From contig JARGSG010000189.1 in NCBI GenBank assembly GCA_030374805.1, positions 992,001-1,056,000 of the forward strand: 64,000 nucleotides of DNA. The letters run 5' to 3'. The DNA is from Gracilaria gracilis (taxonomy: Eukaryota; Rhodophyta; Florideophyceae; Gracilariales; Gracilariaceae). Positions 44,242 to 54,257 of this stretch are shown piece by piece. A program made the translations under genes and the position numbers. The first letter of the stretch is position 1. Each line of letters opens with the position of its first letter. Under the pieces are notes generated by a model. That model was given only the letters and a program-made list of their open reading frames with translations, had not been told where the DNA came from and searched no databases.

Positions 44242-45453
44242 CTATGCATACCCAATATGTGCTGATTCTATTGCACTACACCCATCCTCCGCGCATAAGT
44301 CGTAGACATATCTGAAGAGGTCCACAACAACCATATCTGCAATCTCATTGCAATTCAGACGCTTTTCAGAAGCACCACCACCATCCTGAGTTCTACTTGC
44401 AACATCATCCCCACTCCTAGCGTTCACTCTTCCGGTACTGTCCCCCATCTCACTGTCAGTCGTGTTGTCGCCACACATGCCCGATGTTTCTGCTCCTCCA
44501 GCTGCGTTCATGCGTGCAAAGTAGATCCTCTCGCGACGTTCGAGATGGATCTTTGCAACGGCGTATTCGTTCATGAAAGGCATGACGTGAGTGATAGACA
44601 TAACCAAACGCACCCTCACCTCAATACACCCCCATCGATATCTCTCGGTCAAGTTGGTATCATGGCCTGCAATAAATTGAGCAGTAGGAATAACACCGTG
44701 GGTACGAGTGAAACATCCCATCATGGACAATACGTAGGCACCGCAGCTGTGCCAATCTGTCTGTGTTGCGAACCCAAGAACATCGAGTATGTAGTTCTCC
44801 CCTGCAACTATCCAATCGGTTCTCATTTCCTGAGAGTAGTCAACTCTTTCCATGATCAGCTCTCGACATTCCACGAGACATTCACACCTCATAATATCAC
44901 TCCAGTATATGCGCCACTTCTGTTTTCCAATCTTTTCTGCTACAAAGGCCGCCCAGTGTTTACGTCCAACTATGACCGGAACGACAAATGTCCTAATCTC
45001 TGTAGGGCTCGGATGCAGCTTTTCAGTGAACCTCTCTTTGTAGCGATCACGTACAGCAACGTTTTCCTCCCGCGACATCTTTCGATACGAACTGGCTATA
45101 TTGCTGATACCACATCCCGTATCTACAGTTACGGGTACGATAGTGACACGAGGCTTTAGTTCCAAGACCCCGTTTCCAAGAAGTACGTTGCAGAACCACG
45201 CGTTTCGATCACACGAAGACATAAGGTGAGAGCTCAGATTTCCGTTATTGTCAACTGATTTCTCCAACTCCAGAATGAGATAACAACACAACCCTTTCAA
45301 TTCTTTAAACCCATCTTTGTCTATACTATTGAATTCTACCATGGTATGCTTCTCTATGTTCTCTAAAAACGACAAGAATTTCTTCACAATTTGACGTATG
45401 ACTTTTTTCTCTTCTTTTGTGAGCTCTCAATCTAAATTTTTCTTCCCTTCCAT
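44242..45453 (-). pseudogene. Ulp1/SENP-like C48 cysteine protease of the Mutator-like element
   Basis: From ATG 45453 the minus strand reads MEGKKNLD, then an in-frame TGA (45429-45427), then ELTKEEKKVIRQIVKKF and an uninterrupted 381-codon frame to 44242. The protease core has VPVIVGRKHWAAFVA (His about residue 166), WRIYWSD (Asp about 186) and TQTDWHSCGAYVL (Gln about 231, Cys about 237), the His-Asp-Gln-Cys order of C48 proteases that cleave SUMO-like tags. An acidic, Gly/Asn-rich tail of about 90 residues follows. Apart from the early TGA the catalytic set is complete, so internal initiation at ATG 45342 could still give a nearly full domain. It stands upstream of the transposase in the same direction. 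Confidence 0.7.
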
Positions 45454-45884
45454 TACTTTTTCTGTTTTCTTTACAAGAAGAAGATTTTAGTCGATTTCAT
45501 CCCCTGAGTCCTCCAATCGAGGATCTAAGACACTAAATATATTGGCGTCATAAGGATCTTTTGGGGGGTTATCTCACAGATATGTCGTCTGCGGAGCGGA
45601 AAGTGATCATGGCTTCTGAGAATGGGTACACGGCGGCCAACGCTATGGGACAAAGACGGGTTTGGATAAGCAGAATAGCAACGACGAAGCTATTTTGCAA
45701 GATAGACGGCGTCTGAAGCGATTGAAGCGGAGTGGCGACGGCTAGGCAATTACGATTCAAGAACCTTAACAAAGAAATGCAGGAAAAAGGGTAGCTCGTG
45801 ATATGGAACCTTAGCAGGCGAGATTTGGAGGAACAAAGTGCGCGCTTTTTTGGATTGCGGTTGTGTCACGCCATTTGAGCTGTT

Positions 45885-46062
45885 GGGCGAATGAGTGTGT
45901 TGGAAGCGGAGGTTCTAGACACTTTGCGGGAGTTGAGAACATGCAGAGGTTTTGGGAGCGTTACTCCTGTAACGGAAGATCCAACGGTATTCGTTTCATA
46001 GATTTGGAGGATCTACGGGAGGAATCTGACATTCCTCACAGTGCGTAGATTCTCCGGGGGTC
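45885..46062 (-). repeat. right TIR of the Mutator-like element
   Basis: Inverted partner of 39278-39450. The outward ORF here (45863-46048) differs from the left-hand one almost only at amino-acid-changing sites, which argues that neither is a selected gene. Confidence 0.9.
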
Positions 46063-46073
46063 CTCTTTAGTTA
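46063..46073. repeat. 11-bp target-site duplication (right)
   Basis: CTCTTTAGTTA, the partner of 39267-39277. A perfect match indicates a fairly recent insertion. Confidence 0.9.
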
Positions 46074-46398
46074 GTCTCTAGTCATGACGCCTTTTGCACT
46101 TAGTCAGTCATATGTACGGGCCTGCAAAAACGTCTACATTTTCCCCGCTGGCTTTCACTGTTGCTTTGCTTCAAAACTATTGCTGCTGCTCTTATCGTAG
46201 CTGTCCTATGCAGAACATGTTGTCCTGCGATGCCCGCTAACGAATGCCTCCCGACGAGAAGAAGTACCAAACAAGGCAGAGCGAGAGCGACGTCATAAGT
46301 CAGTTAGGAAGTTGATGAGACAATGGCCACAGAAGTTTTTGGCCTTCCTCAGGAAAGAAAGCTTTGTTTATGGAAAGGTTTCCTTAACTCTAGGAATA

Positions 46399-46434
<36 letters not shown>

Positions 46435-46813
46435 CTGTCCTATGATATATCCGCAAGAAGAATCTTCGAGCTTTGGCGTTTGTGCCGACTTAGGAGCAGG
46501 ATAGCGAGTATGCCTGCCGTCCTGGAGCGCCTTTGACCCTTGTTAGCTGTCGGCGAACTCATGGAGACAGATGACTTTTGGTGGAATGAAAATCGACTTG
46601 AACGCGTGCGGTTGACGGAGGCATGGTGGTTGCAATCGAGGGACTTGTGAAGATCGCAATGGTGTCCCAGGACCACAGCAACCCAAGTAAAATGAACGTT
46701 AGACACGGGTGCTGTGGAAAAGAGCTCCGTGTCTACTAGACAAGGTGCCACCTTTTGTTACAACTCTGTACAACGGTTGCCATACTGTTGTGAGAGTGTA
46801 TATCTATGCTATC
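46074..46813. other. transition from transposons to host genes, no gene
   Basis: 740 bp separating the Mutator-like element from the cellulose-synthase-like gene. It contains a (GA)n microsatellite and short ORFs without motifs. The 3' untranslated region of the GT2 gene must lie at its right end. Confidence 0.5.
46403..46430. repeat. (GA)14 microsatellite
   Basis: Fourteen uninterrupted GA units following GG. A simple repeat. Confidence 0.95.
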
Positions 46814-49021
46814 TTACAATAAGCCTCTCTCCTGCAGCACGTAGTACACCAGCACAGCCACCACACCACCGCACAACAGAAACCCCCTCGCAACCGTCAG
46901 CAGCGAGATATAAGACCAAGGCACGTACAACTCCCCGCTCTTCGCGTGCACGGCAAACTGATCACATCTTCCATGTGCCACATCCTGCAGCATCCACCCG
47001 CTCACGTACCGTGGAAAGCACAAGTAAATGGCCAACAGATGCGGTAACAAACTCGCGCCAGCAAAAGCCAGCGCCAGCATCAACGGCACGAAGTTCGTCG
47101 CTTGAGAGGCGGTCGTACTACCATCCACGGTCGTGTCGATTGCTGGCGGCCGAATAATGCCCCATGTGATGGTGAACGTTAATAGCACGGCCATCAATAC
47201 GTTAAACCAGATTCGACGAATGTTCTTCAACACCTCCTTTCGACGCCCGTTTCGTGCCTGTTGTTGTTGTGTAGCCTTGAGCTTCATGCTGTCTTCCGGC
47301 GCTGGCGTATCGTCGCAAATTGCGCCCGCTTCGGAATGCGATCTTGATTCTGTCGTCGGCTCGCCTTCGTACGAGACCCTTCCATACGACTCTTCTTCTT
47401 CGCTCTCCGAGCTATAGACTTCCGTTCCAGCCTTCATCTTATCGTCGCCCATGTTCGTCCCCGCTGATTTTTCTGTCACCTTGAACTTCAAGTTCTGCCC
47501 GCGGAACAGATACAGCAGCAGCCCCTTCATAGTGTCATACCTGAAAATTGTCTCGAATGCGAAGTTTGCGGCGGAGCACTTGTGCAGCCCTCTTCCGCCC
47601 GCAGTCAACGCGAACTGAGAGAGAGAGGAAAACGTCATGAAGATCGTCACGTACACGATGAATTCGATCGCATGTTGTACGTCCAGTGGCGTAATGCCGA
47701 ACACGAGCAATAGCACGGCCGCCACGTCGTAAAACATAAACACGAACGACATCAATCTACCCAGGCCCATGTTGATGTAAAGCAATCGCTGAATCAAACT
47801 CAAGCCTTTCACTGCGAATGGACCGTGCTTGGAGAACAAGATCTGCCAATCTCCACGCATCCAGCGCGCTCTCTGGCGTAAGTTGCTGTGCAGAGAAGTA
47901 GTGGCCAAACCGGTAGCAAGTGATTCGTTCACGAAGAACGTACGGTATCCGAGACTATGAAACTTGAGAGACATGGCTGAGTCCTCCGTAATAGAGTAAT
48001 AGGGGTAGTAACCCGCTTCTTTCAAAGCGGCACGGCTGATGAGATTGTTCGTACCAACCATTGTTGACGCATTAAACCAGTCCTTTCCGGGCTGTATCAC
48101 GTCAAAGAACAGCAACGAACGCTGGTCAAGTGGGTCACTGTCGTGTGCGGAAAGGTTGCGGAAGTGCTGCGGAGTCTGAACAACAGCTAGAGTCTTGTTG
48201 AACTCGTATAAACCACTCTCTGGATTCCATACATAGTAGTACGGCATGAGGCGTTGAACCATGTGAGGTCGTGGGATGAAATCGGCATCAAGAGTGACCA
48301 CCAAATCACACTCTGTGTTCTGGAGAGCGTAATTCAGGTTTCCAGCTTTGGCATGGTTATGCTCCGGCCGGGCGATGTAGAACACGTTGGAGTAACGATT
48401 CTTCAGCTTGGATATCATGTGCTCCTTCATAGCATCGTGTCCGTCGTCACAAAGATAAACATTGAGGCGATGCGGAGGATAATCGATCCTCAACGCTCCT
48501 AAAACAGTCTGGTGAACGAGTTGCACTTCTTCGTTGTAACACGGGATGTATACTCCAACAGAAGGGTATGGAGAAGGACCAGACTCGAGTTGATCCACAG
48601 ATTTGTTCGATGAATAGGGTTTGATAAGCTCGATTGGAATTTGCTTAAAGTCTATACAATTGCGTCGGCAAACATTCCACACCTGAAGAAGTTGAATCAA
48701 TATAGGAATCGCACAAAGGCATTCCATGACAAAGAATAAGATCTGGTAGGCCAGATAGGGTGGCAGCTGAGAACTATCAAATATTCCGATGGTACGACGA
48801 GCTCGGAACTGGAGATAGGCAATCGTTGCAGCGAATTGTAATATGTACACGACCCGCCGAAGGATGGATAGCCACTTGACTCCTTGAGTTTGCTCCATCC
48901 AATGAGCAGCCATTCCTTGTTTCCATTCGCCCGGTTGCTGTGGCTTCAGGGGCTTGATGCCACGGTGGCCACCCGCAGAGTGCCAATGATGCTGGGAAGT
49001 TTCGTTGTTAGTAAGGACCAT
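46814..49021 (-). CDS. cellulose-synthase-like family 2 glycosyltransferase
   Basis: An intact 735-codon intronless gene with ATG at 49021. About two N-terminal transmembrane helices (50-115) precede a cytosolic GT2 domain with all processive-synthase signatures: LCDDG (190-194), LDADF (244-248), VQTPQHF (281-287), TED (345-347, the general base) and QRARW (383-387). Hydrophobic segments at about 405-480 and 620-735 give further membrane helices. A Ser/Glu-rich loop (about 535-600) interrupts the C-terminal half. It lacks the plant RING zinc finger and the bacterial PilZ domain. Known relatives polymerise beta-linked glucan at the plasma membrane using UDP-sugar; cellulose is the likeliest product, but another beta-glycan is possible. 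Confidence 0.9.
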   Translation of the reverse strand: MVLTNNETSQHHWHSAGGHRGIKPLKPQQPGEWKQGMAAHWMEQTQGVKWLSILRRVVYILQFAATIAYLQFRARRTIGIFDSSQLPPYLAYQILFFVMECLCAIPILIQLLQVWNVCRRNCIDFKQIPIELIKPYSSNKSVDQLESGPSPYPSVGVYIPCYNEEVQLVHQTVLGALRIDYPPHRLNVYLCDDGHDAMKEHMISKLKNRYSNVFYIARPEHNHAKAGNLNYALQNTECDLVVTLDADFIPRPHMVQRLMPYYYVWNPESGLYEFNKTLAVVQTPQHFRNLSAHDSDPLDQRSLLFFDVIQPGKDWFNASTMVGTNNLISRAALKEAGYYPYYSITEDSAMSLKFHSLGYRTFFVNESLATGLATTSLHSNLRQRARWMRGDWQILFSKHGPFAVKGLSLIQRLLYINMGLGRLMSFVFMFYDVAAVLLLVFGITPLDVQHAIEFIVYVTIFMTFSSLSQFALTAGGRGLHKCSAANFAFETIFRYDTMKGLLLYLFRGQNLKFKVTEKSAGTNMGDDKMKAGTEVYSSESEEEESYGRVSYEGEPTTESRSHSEAGAICDDTPAPEDSMKLKATQQQQARNGRRKEVLKNIRRIWFNVLMAVLLTFTITWGIIRPPAIDTTVDGSTTASQATNFVPLMLALAFAGASLLPHLLAIYLCFPRYVSGWMLQDVAHGRCDQFAVHAKSGELYVPWSYISLLTVARGFLLCGGVVAVLVYYVLQERGLL

Positions 49022-51044
49022 CGTAGAATGAAGTCAACGTAGTTAAAGAGTTAGTCTGTTCAAAACTCGAAGAGGGGTAGTGCAAGTGAGTTGGTGTTGT
49101 TGACATCCTTGGTCTTGGAGTTCCATGGAAACCACTTAAGTAACACTTTGTGCCATAACAGAGCAGCTTAGCTAGGACAAGTGAAACACAATTGTTTCTG
49201 GATTGGGGAGCTATCAAAAAAAGTATATCTTGCTCCCCGAAGAGATACATCATTGGGTGCATTGTCATCAACGCGTATAGGCGCATTTGTTTATGTGGCG
49301 CATGTGACCTGTTGTGGAACCGGTTGTACCTTTTTTAACTGCTGTGGAAGCGGTTGTATGTTTTAACTGCTGTTCCATCCTTTGCCACTCTGTAGGAGTG
49401 CTCTCCCATTCCACGTGATACGTGACAGCATAGGCACGCGTTTCCGACACGAGCGGAACAGCAGTTGTTCCCCACCACAGTCACACAAAGTATGTAGTAT
49501 GTACTATGTACAATGTAGAATTATATACCTGATACACGCATACGTCACAACCAAAAGTGATGGGTGCCGCTACGCAAGCATTTACTGGGGATGCGCCAGT
49601 AACACTGTGCTCAGCTACGGGGGTAACGTCCTTAGCACATGCTCACGACACGAACGGCGGAAGCAATTTGTACTTTGCTTCTCGTAAACAGCGCAGAACA
49701 ACAGCGAAAGGCCACAGAGAATGATGATGATCATCATGATGATCGATATCTTGTTCAGGACAAATGCGTGCTCTACACTGTAAAGAAAGCATCCGTTTTG
49801 GCATAGTGCGAAGAGGGTGTCCACGTGGGGGAAGGTAAAACTTTGCGCCCAAGTCTCAAGACAACAATGTCATGCATGGTAAAAGATTATGAGCGCGAGA
49901 GTACAAGCTGCAGAATGATGATCATCGATTATCATCGCTTGTAGAGCTACCGTACATATCGTCTGTTTAACCGCTGTAACAGATGAGCTACAAATAAAAA
50001 AATTGATGCCCTGGCCAGGACACTTACCATCATGAGTCTATAGTACACGTAGAAGGCGAGTTCAAGTTCAAATCTGAGGGTCCAGTCCAACTGTTGTGAG
50101 CTCTTACACTTTCTATCGAACTCAGTGGAGATAAAGAGAAAGGCAAATGACACGTACAGCACGAGTTGCAGAGCGGATAAGTGATTATTGCAGAAGAAGA
50201 AGAGAAAAAAAGAAGAAGCAGAAGAGTGTGTTACGTGTGATAAACTTCGGAGATTCGGAAGCTTTGCCTGAGGAAAGGGGGAAAGGTAACGAAATTCTTG
50301 GCATCTCGATTCCAACTCAAGAGCACAACACCTAGGACAAATGGGTCCCAAGAGCGAGTGGCGCCCAGGCCGGGACATCTAAACTAGCAGGTTTGTAGGG
50401 TATGTGTAGGAAGCGTTCACACTGCGCTTTCGCTTCCTGTAGCTTACCACTCCTGTAGCTTACCACTCGCAACAAATTTCTCAGAGTCTTCTGGACGGTG
50501 ACACTTATGTTGTGCCTCGTATCATAATATGATCAGCTCTTTGATTCTTTGTTGCTTGAAAGAAAAAGCTCCGAAGCTTGGATGACTTCGCGTAGAAGTG
50601 CATGAGTGTATTATATCTTATTCCAGGAGGAAAGTCTAGCCGAATGAGCCGCGACGCCTTTAAAACAACTGCAAGCAACTTTAAGACCAAGGCTACGAAG
50701 GAAGGCCAGAGCGAGAGAGGTTGAACTGTGTGGGGAACAAACGAACGACGCCAAAACCATTGAACCCTTTTTGATCTTTTAAAAGCTTCCAGCTGTAACA
50801 TGTGTCACAAAGTTGAGCCGGGTATCGAACCTCAATCTCCGTCTGCAGTGCCTTCCGTTGTTCAGGCTGTTCTGGAACACATTTCCCCCACTGCATAGAC
50901 ATCTATCTACCGAAGGTATCGCGACCATCTCCAACACAGAAAGTGTGAAGTTATCCGCTCTAGCGGAGAAAGCACAGCTCATTCATTTTGCTGCACAGGG
51001 TAAAGATTTCTTCTTAAACGGCTTCCCACCGCACTTGAGAAGAC
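49022..51044. other. 2-kb intergenic region, no confident gene
   Basis: This separates the GT2 gene (leftward) and clpP (rightward), so both promoters should lie here. Near 49310-49380 a 28-34-bp unit (TGTGGAA.CGGTTGTA...TTTTAACTGCTG) is tandemly repeated about two and a half times. A palindrome ATGATGATCATCAT lies at 49724-49737. A 143-codon minus-strand ORF (50378-49947) is hydrophobic in part but has no family I know. Confidence 0.5.
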
Positions 51045-51818
51045 ATGACTGCTTTTGTGAACGCCGCATCCATAGCTCTTCGACACTCGTCTTTCGCTGT
51101 TCCTCTCCGGACCCATGATGCGGAAAAGCGATGTTCGTTTCCAATTTGCACCACGCCATCTCGACTCTCCTTGAGAATGGATCTTCGCGGACCGCGTCCT
51201 CAAAAGAAGCCCCCAGCGCCGGTGCCCATGGTCACATTCGGCGAGAATCAAATGGACGTATATTCACGTCTCGCGAAAGACCGCATTCTACTTCTTGGTC
51301 GTCAAGTCGATGATGAGGTGGCAAACGCGCTCGTTGCACAGATGCTGTTTCTTTCGGCAGATGATCCTACGAAAGACATTACGCTGTACATAAATTCCCC
51401 TGGAGGCTCAGTGAATGCCGGGCTTGCTATTTTTGATGCTATGCAATACATACCTTGTGATGTTGCCACAATATGCTTTGGAACTGCGGCTTCCATGGGA
51501 GCATTCTTGCTCTCGGCTGGTGCCAAGGGAAAGAGAAAGAGTTTACCAAACTCTCGAATTATGATCCATCAACCTTTGGGAGGTGCTCAAGGCCAAGCAG
51601 CTGATATCGAAATACAGGCCAAGGAGATATTGTTCATTCGAAGCCTTTTGAATGGATACTTGTCGGGTGCAACAGGTCAAGACCTGAGCACCATTGAACG
51701 CGACACGGATAGGGATTTCTTCATGACACCCGAAGAAGCTCTAGAGTACGGTATTATTGATGAGGTCATCCAGACGAAGAGGTCCCTTCCAAAGCCACCG
51801 AAACCAGTTCTCCAATAA
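51045..51818 (+). CDS. CLPP: ATP-dependent Clp protease proteolytic subunit, probably plastid-targeted
   Basis: 257 codons from ATG 51045, intronless. The first 55-60 residues are Ser/Arg/Ala-rich with few acids, as expected of an organelle transit peptide, longer than bacterial ClpP. The mature part carries the full triad: Ser150 in GTAASMG, His175 in MIHQPLGG and Asp224 in DTDRDFF, with bacterial spacing. [11 protein letters not shown] and the EYGIIDEV end are typical. The subunit forms tetradecameric barrels that degrade proteins delivered by Clp ATPases in the plastid (or mitochondrial) stroma or matrix. The SET gene converges on it with only about 105 bp between stops. Confidence 0.95.
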   Translation: MTAFVNAASIALRHSSFAVPLRTHDAEKRCSFPICTTPSRLSLRMDLRGPRPQKKPPAPVPMVTFGENQMDVYSRLAKDRILLLGRQVDDEVANALVAQMLFLSADDPTKDITLYINSPGGSVNAGLAIFDAMQYIPCDVATICFGTAASMGAFLLSAGAKGKRKSLPNSRIMIHQPLGGAQGQAADIEIQAKEILFIRSLLNGYLSGATGQDLSTIERDTDRDFFMTPEEALEYGIIDEVIQTKRSLPKPPKPVLQ

Positions 51819-51879
51819 GCCTTACCTCACTCCAAATTGTGTTCCGCAAGTTTCACTGGAAATGAAACACAATCTTAGT

Positions 51880-51885
51880 TTTATT
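51880..51885 (-). terminator. candidate polyadenylation signal AATAAA
   Basis: AATAAA on the minus strand about 40 bases beyond the SET gene stop, within the short convergent gap to clpP. Position fits a 3'-end signal for the SET gene. Confidence 0.45.
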
Positions 51886-51923
51886 GCGTACCCGCTAAGA
51901 CAGAAGAGCGTATTTTTGTTGTT

Positions 51924-53330
51924 CTAAGCATTGTTCGTTTCTGTAAACATGAAGGTCGGTTCAGACATTTCTAGCTCAATATTATTTATCGTCCGTTCGA
52001 GAATTCGTTTTTCAGCTCTTCTCTGTCTCACAGCCCATCTCTGCTTAAGACTCAACATCTGAAACATCTTCCTGTCTGAGATTAACTTGTCGTCGTCCGC
52101 CCTGGTTTGAGGGTAATTATCTAGAGCCGCATGGCATGCATCTATTAGTGCTTGTGCGACCTGTGTCTCGTTCACTTCGTTGATGAAGTCGCCAAAATCA
52201 GCATTGTTGAATTCATCTTCATCAGCAACACAAAATCTGAGGAACTCTATGAGTTCCATGGGATAACGGTCACGGTAAAGGGGAAATGTGGAGCTTGCAG
52301 AAATGCCCGATTGCCGAATGTACTCCAATTTTCTGTCGTACAGAGGATCAGATTCCGATAGTGAAACGACAATCTCCACAGAGTCATACGGGTTTCTGTC
52401 TGACACGAACCCATAGAGGAGTAGCAAATCAGAGTTCGATTTGGGGCCATAAGTGACGAATACCTGATCCATCTTCCCGTATGGCCTGTCAGTATACAGC
52501 GCAACCACTTTGCGATCCAGAAGTAGTTTATTTTGGACATCAATGTAGTTTGAACAAAAAGGATTGTGGTTGAGAAGGTCTGCATATGGAACGAGAGCGA
52601 TCTTTTGTTCGGCCGTTAACATAATCGCTCGAGAGAAGAGGATAGCAAAAGCCCATTCCCATGCATCCTCACAAAATACGTCTTCAGGAAACTGCTCTCG
52701 GTTCCTTGAGAAGTGCTGGGCGTTTGCCGAATCAAACTCTTCTTTAAGTTTAAGTCGAAGGCTTTTACACGCTGATAGGCAAGGGCTCCCTTTCAGCAAT
52801 GCAAGATCATCCTCAGACCACCGAAACAGAGGAATTAGATCCTCATCAACCGGTAAGATGTCGAGGTAGGGTTTCCAGAAGCTATCTTCACCCTTTGCTC
52901 TTTCTGAGATAAGGAGACAAGCGATTGCAATGTAGTCATCTACTTCATCATCCAACGGTAAGTTTTGTACAGCAACTTCCTTCGTAAGAATAAGTTCATG
53001 AGGAACTTCAAAAACAGGCTCCCCTTGCAGAATTGGTTTCACTGCTATTAACCCTCTCCCGGAAACTTCCCCATCATCAGTCGTTTCATCGGCAATAGCC
53101 AATGGATGCATTGGCCTACCCCACGTAGCAACTTCAGAGAGATACATGCCGTTTTCTCGCAACCATCGGACGAATTCAGCAGATTTCTTTGCAGCTGGGT
53201 TCTTCACTGGAGCCGGAGAGAATGGGGATGGAAGTGAAAGAGTGAATCTTGCTCGTTTGCATGGACAGCGGTTTGCCGACGAGCGCTGCACCGGCAGGGG
53301 AATCGGGGATATAAAAGATGTGGGCAACAT
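51924..53330 (-). CDS. SET-domain protein-lysine methyltransferase, Rubisco LSMT class, plastid-targeted
   Basis: 468 codons from ATG 53330; the frame is open upstream but without ATG. The first 45 residues are Ser/Pro/Arg-rich, a likely plastid transit peptide. The split SET domain shows GRGLIAV (about 91), FWKPYLDILP (about 151), DLLNHNP (about 251) and TYGPKSNSDLLLLYGF (about 293), followed by the substrate-binding helical C-terminal domain of LSMT proteins. Plant homologues trimethylate Rubisco large subunit or fructose-bisphosphate aldolase; the substrate here is unknown. A plastid role is inferred from the leader and family. Confidence 0.9.
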   Translation of the reverse strand: MLPTSFISPIPLPVQRSSANRCPCKRARFTLSLPSPFSPAPVKNPAAKKSAEFVRWLRENGMYLSEVATWGRPMHPLAIADETTDDGEVSGRGLIAVKPILQGEPVFEVPHELILTKEVAVQNLPLDDEVDDYIAIACLLISERAKGEDSFWKPYLDILPVDEDLIPLFRWSEDDLALLKGSPCLSACKSLRLKLKEEFDSANAQHFSRNREQFPEDVFCEDAWEWAFAILFSRAIMLTAEQKIALVPYADLLNHNPFCSNYIDVQNKLLLDRKVVALYTDRPYGKMDQVFVTYGPKSNSDLLLLYGFVSDRNPYDSVEIVVSLSESDPLYDRKLEYIRQSGISASSTFPLYRDRYPMELIEFLRFCVADEDEFNNADFGDFINEVNETQVAQALIDACHAALDNYPQTRADDDKLISDRKMFQMLSLKQRWAVRQRRAEKRILERTINNIELEMSEPTFMFTETNNA

Positions 53331-54257
53331 CTTGAGCGATGTAGCTGTGTACAGTATTTCAGTTTCTTGATAAGAACGATGTTTCCAGTGATGCACTCAG
53401 TTAGGAATTGTATATGGACAACGACGCAAGCAGCGAGTCGACTTCGTGTTGAGAGAGACTAGCGCTTAGCGAGGTTAAGCCCAAAGATGTGTGCGACGGT
53501 TGCGCGTCAAATCGAAAAAAATGAAACCATGCCTCCGAGGTGTTACATAGATACCAGTACTGTAGCCCATCTTGGATGATCTACAGAACAAACCTGAGGT
53601 TGAAAATGTCTTGGACCTCCACCTCCGAGGTGTTTCATGCCACAAGAGTCTGTGCTTGGCAACTGCACCGGAACCAAGACACATACAAATGCATCATCAT
53701 CATGAATACCCCGGCTGAGATTCTTCCACGTCGATCTACCGCACCTCTACGGACCATTTCACTTGAGCGCTGTACTCCGAAGGACAGATACTCAGGCTTG
53801 ACGTTCCTTCCTTACATTTTTGCAAGTCCTACATGTGAAGCCCGGCAAGAGCAAGCAATCGAACGGAGGCCATTTCAAAACTTCCGCTGAGGTGGCCCAA
53901 CTCAAACTGCTTCACGAAGTTGCAAAGAGTGTGTCTCTGATTGGGTACCAGCGCACCGAGCGCAGACTGTGGTAGGGATATCCCTTATATCCACCGATAA
54001 CCGGGCATCTGGTTTCAGCTTCATCATTGTTTTGTTCTACCCTTTGCAGTTCGGAAGGGTTTGTCGCATATATTTTCGCAGCAACGAAGGGTATCTTTTT
54101 CAACCGACATCCTCCTACGGTGGTGAAGACGTGCCAAACAATTCGATATCGTTCTGATGCTGTCGAGCTACTCCCTGCCATTCCTGAGTAAGCACAGTCG
54201 GTAGCACGGATTTTACAGAACCCATCACCACGGAATTTTTGGTCGCTGCTTCAACAC
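53331..54257. other. divergent promoter region, no confident gene
   Basis: 930 bp between the SET gene (leftward) and the flavin monooxygenase (rightward). The phrase CCTCCGAGGTGTT occurs twice about 90 bp apart (near 53531 and 53620). ORFs of 60-116 codons on both strands show no motif. Confidence 0.5.

Larger units (their letters stand above)
39278..46062 (-). mobile_element. Mutator-like element carrying a Ulp1-type protease, 11-bp TSD
   Basis: Inverted repeats of about 175 bp, near identical (ACCCCCGGAGAATCTACGCA at the left end and the same text preceded by G at the right), lie at 39278-39450 and about 45885-46062. CTCTTTAGTTA is duplicated exactly outside (39267-39277 and 46063-46073). 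Eleven bases, long TIRs and a MULE transposase (43863-40414) define a Mutator-like element. Upstream of the transposase, in the same direction, is a C48/Ulp1 cysteine protease gene (45453-44242). MULEs with Ulp1 genes are known in plants (Kaonashi-type). A GCC-rich stretch lies beside the left TIR. The stretches 43866-44241 and 45454-45884 hold no recognised gene. Confidence 0.9.

Noticed and set aside
45560-45710. Short plus-strand text resembling a helix-turn-helix (AERKVIMASENGYTAANAM)
   Set aside because: Too short and isolated, without catalytic blocks nearby, to call another transposase.
46714-47157. 147-codon plus-strand ORF
   Set aside because: Mostly antisense to the GT2 gene's C-terminus, which has strong family motifs.
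49947-50378. 143-codon minus-strand ORF with hydrophobic stretches
   Set aside because: No signal-peptide logic, Phe-rich runs come from a GAA/AAG-rich tract, and no family is recognisable.
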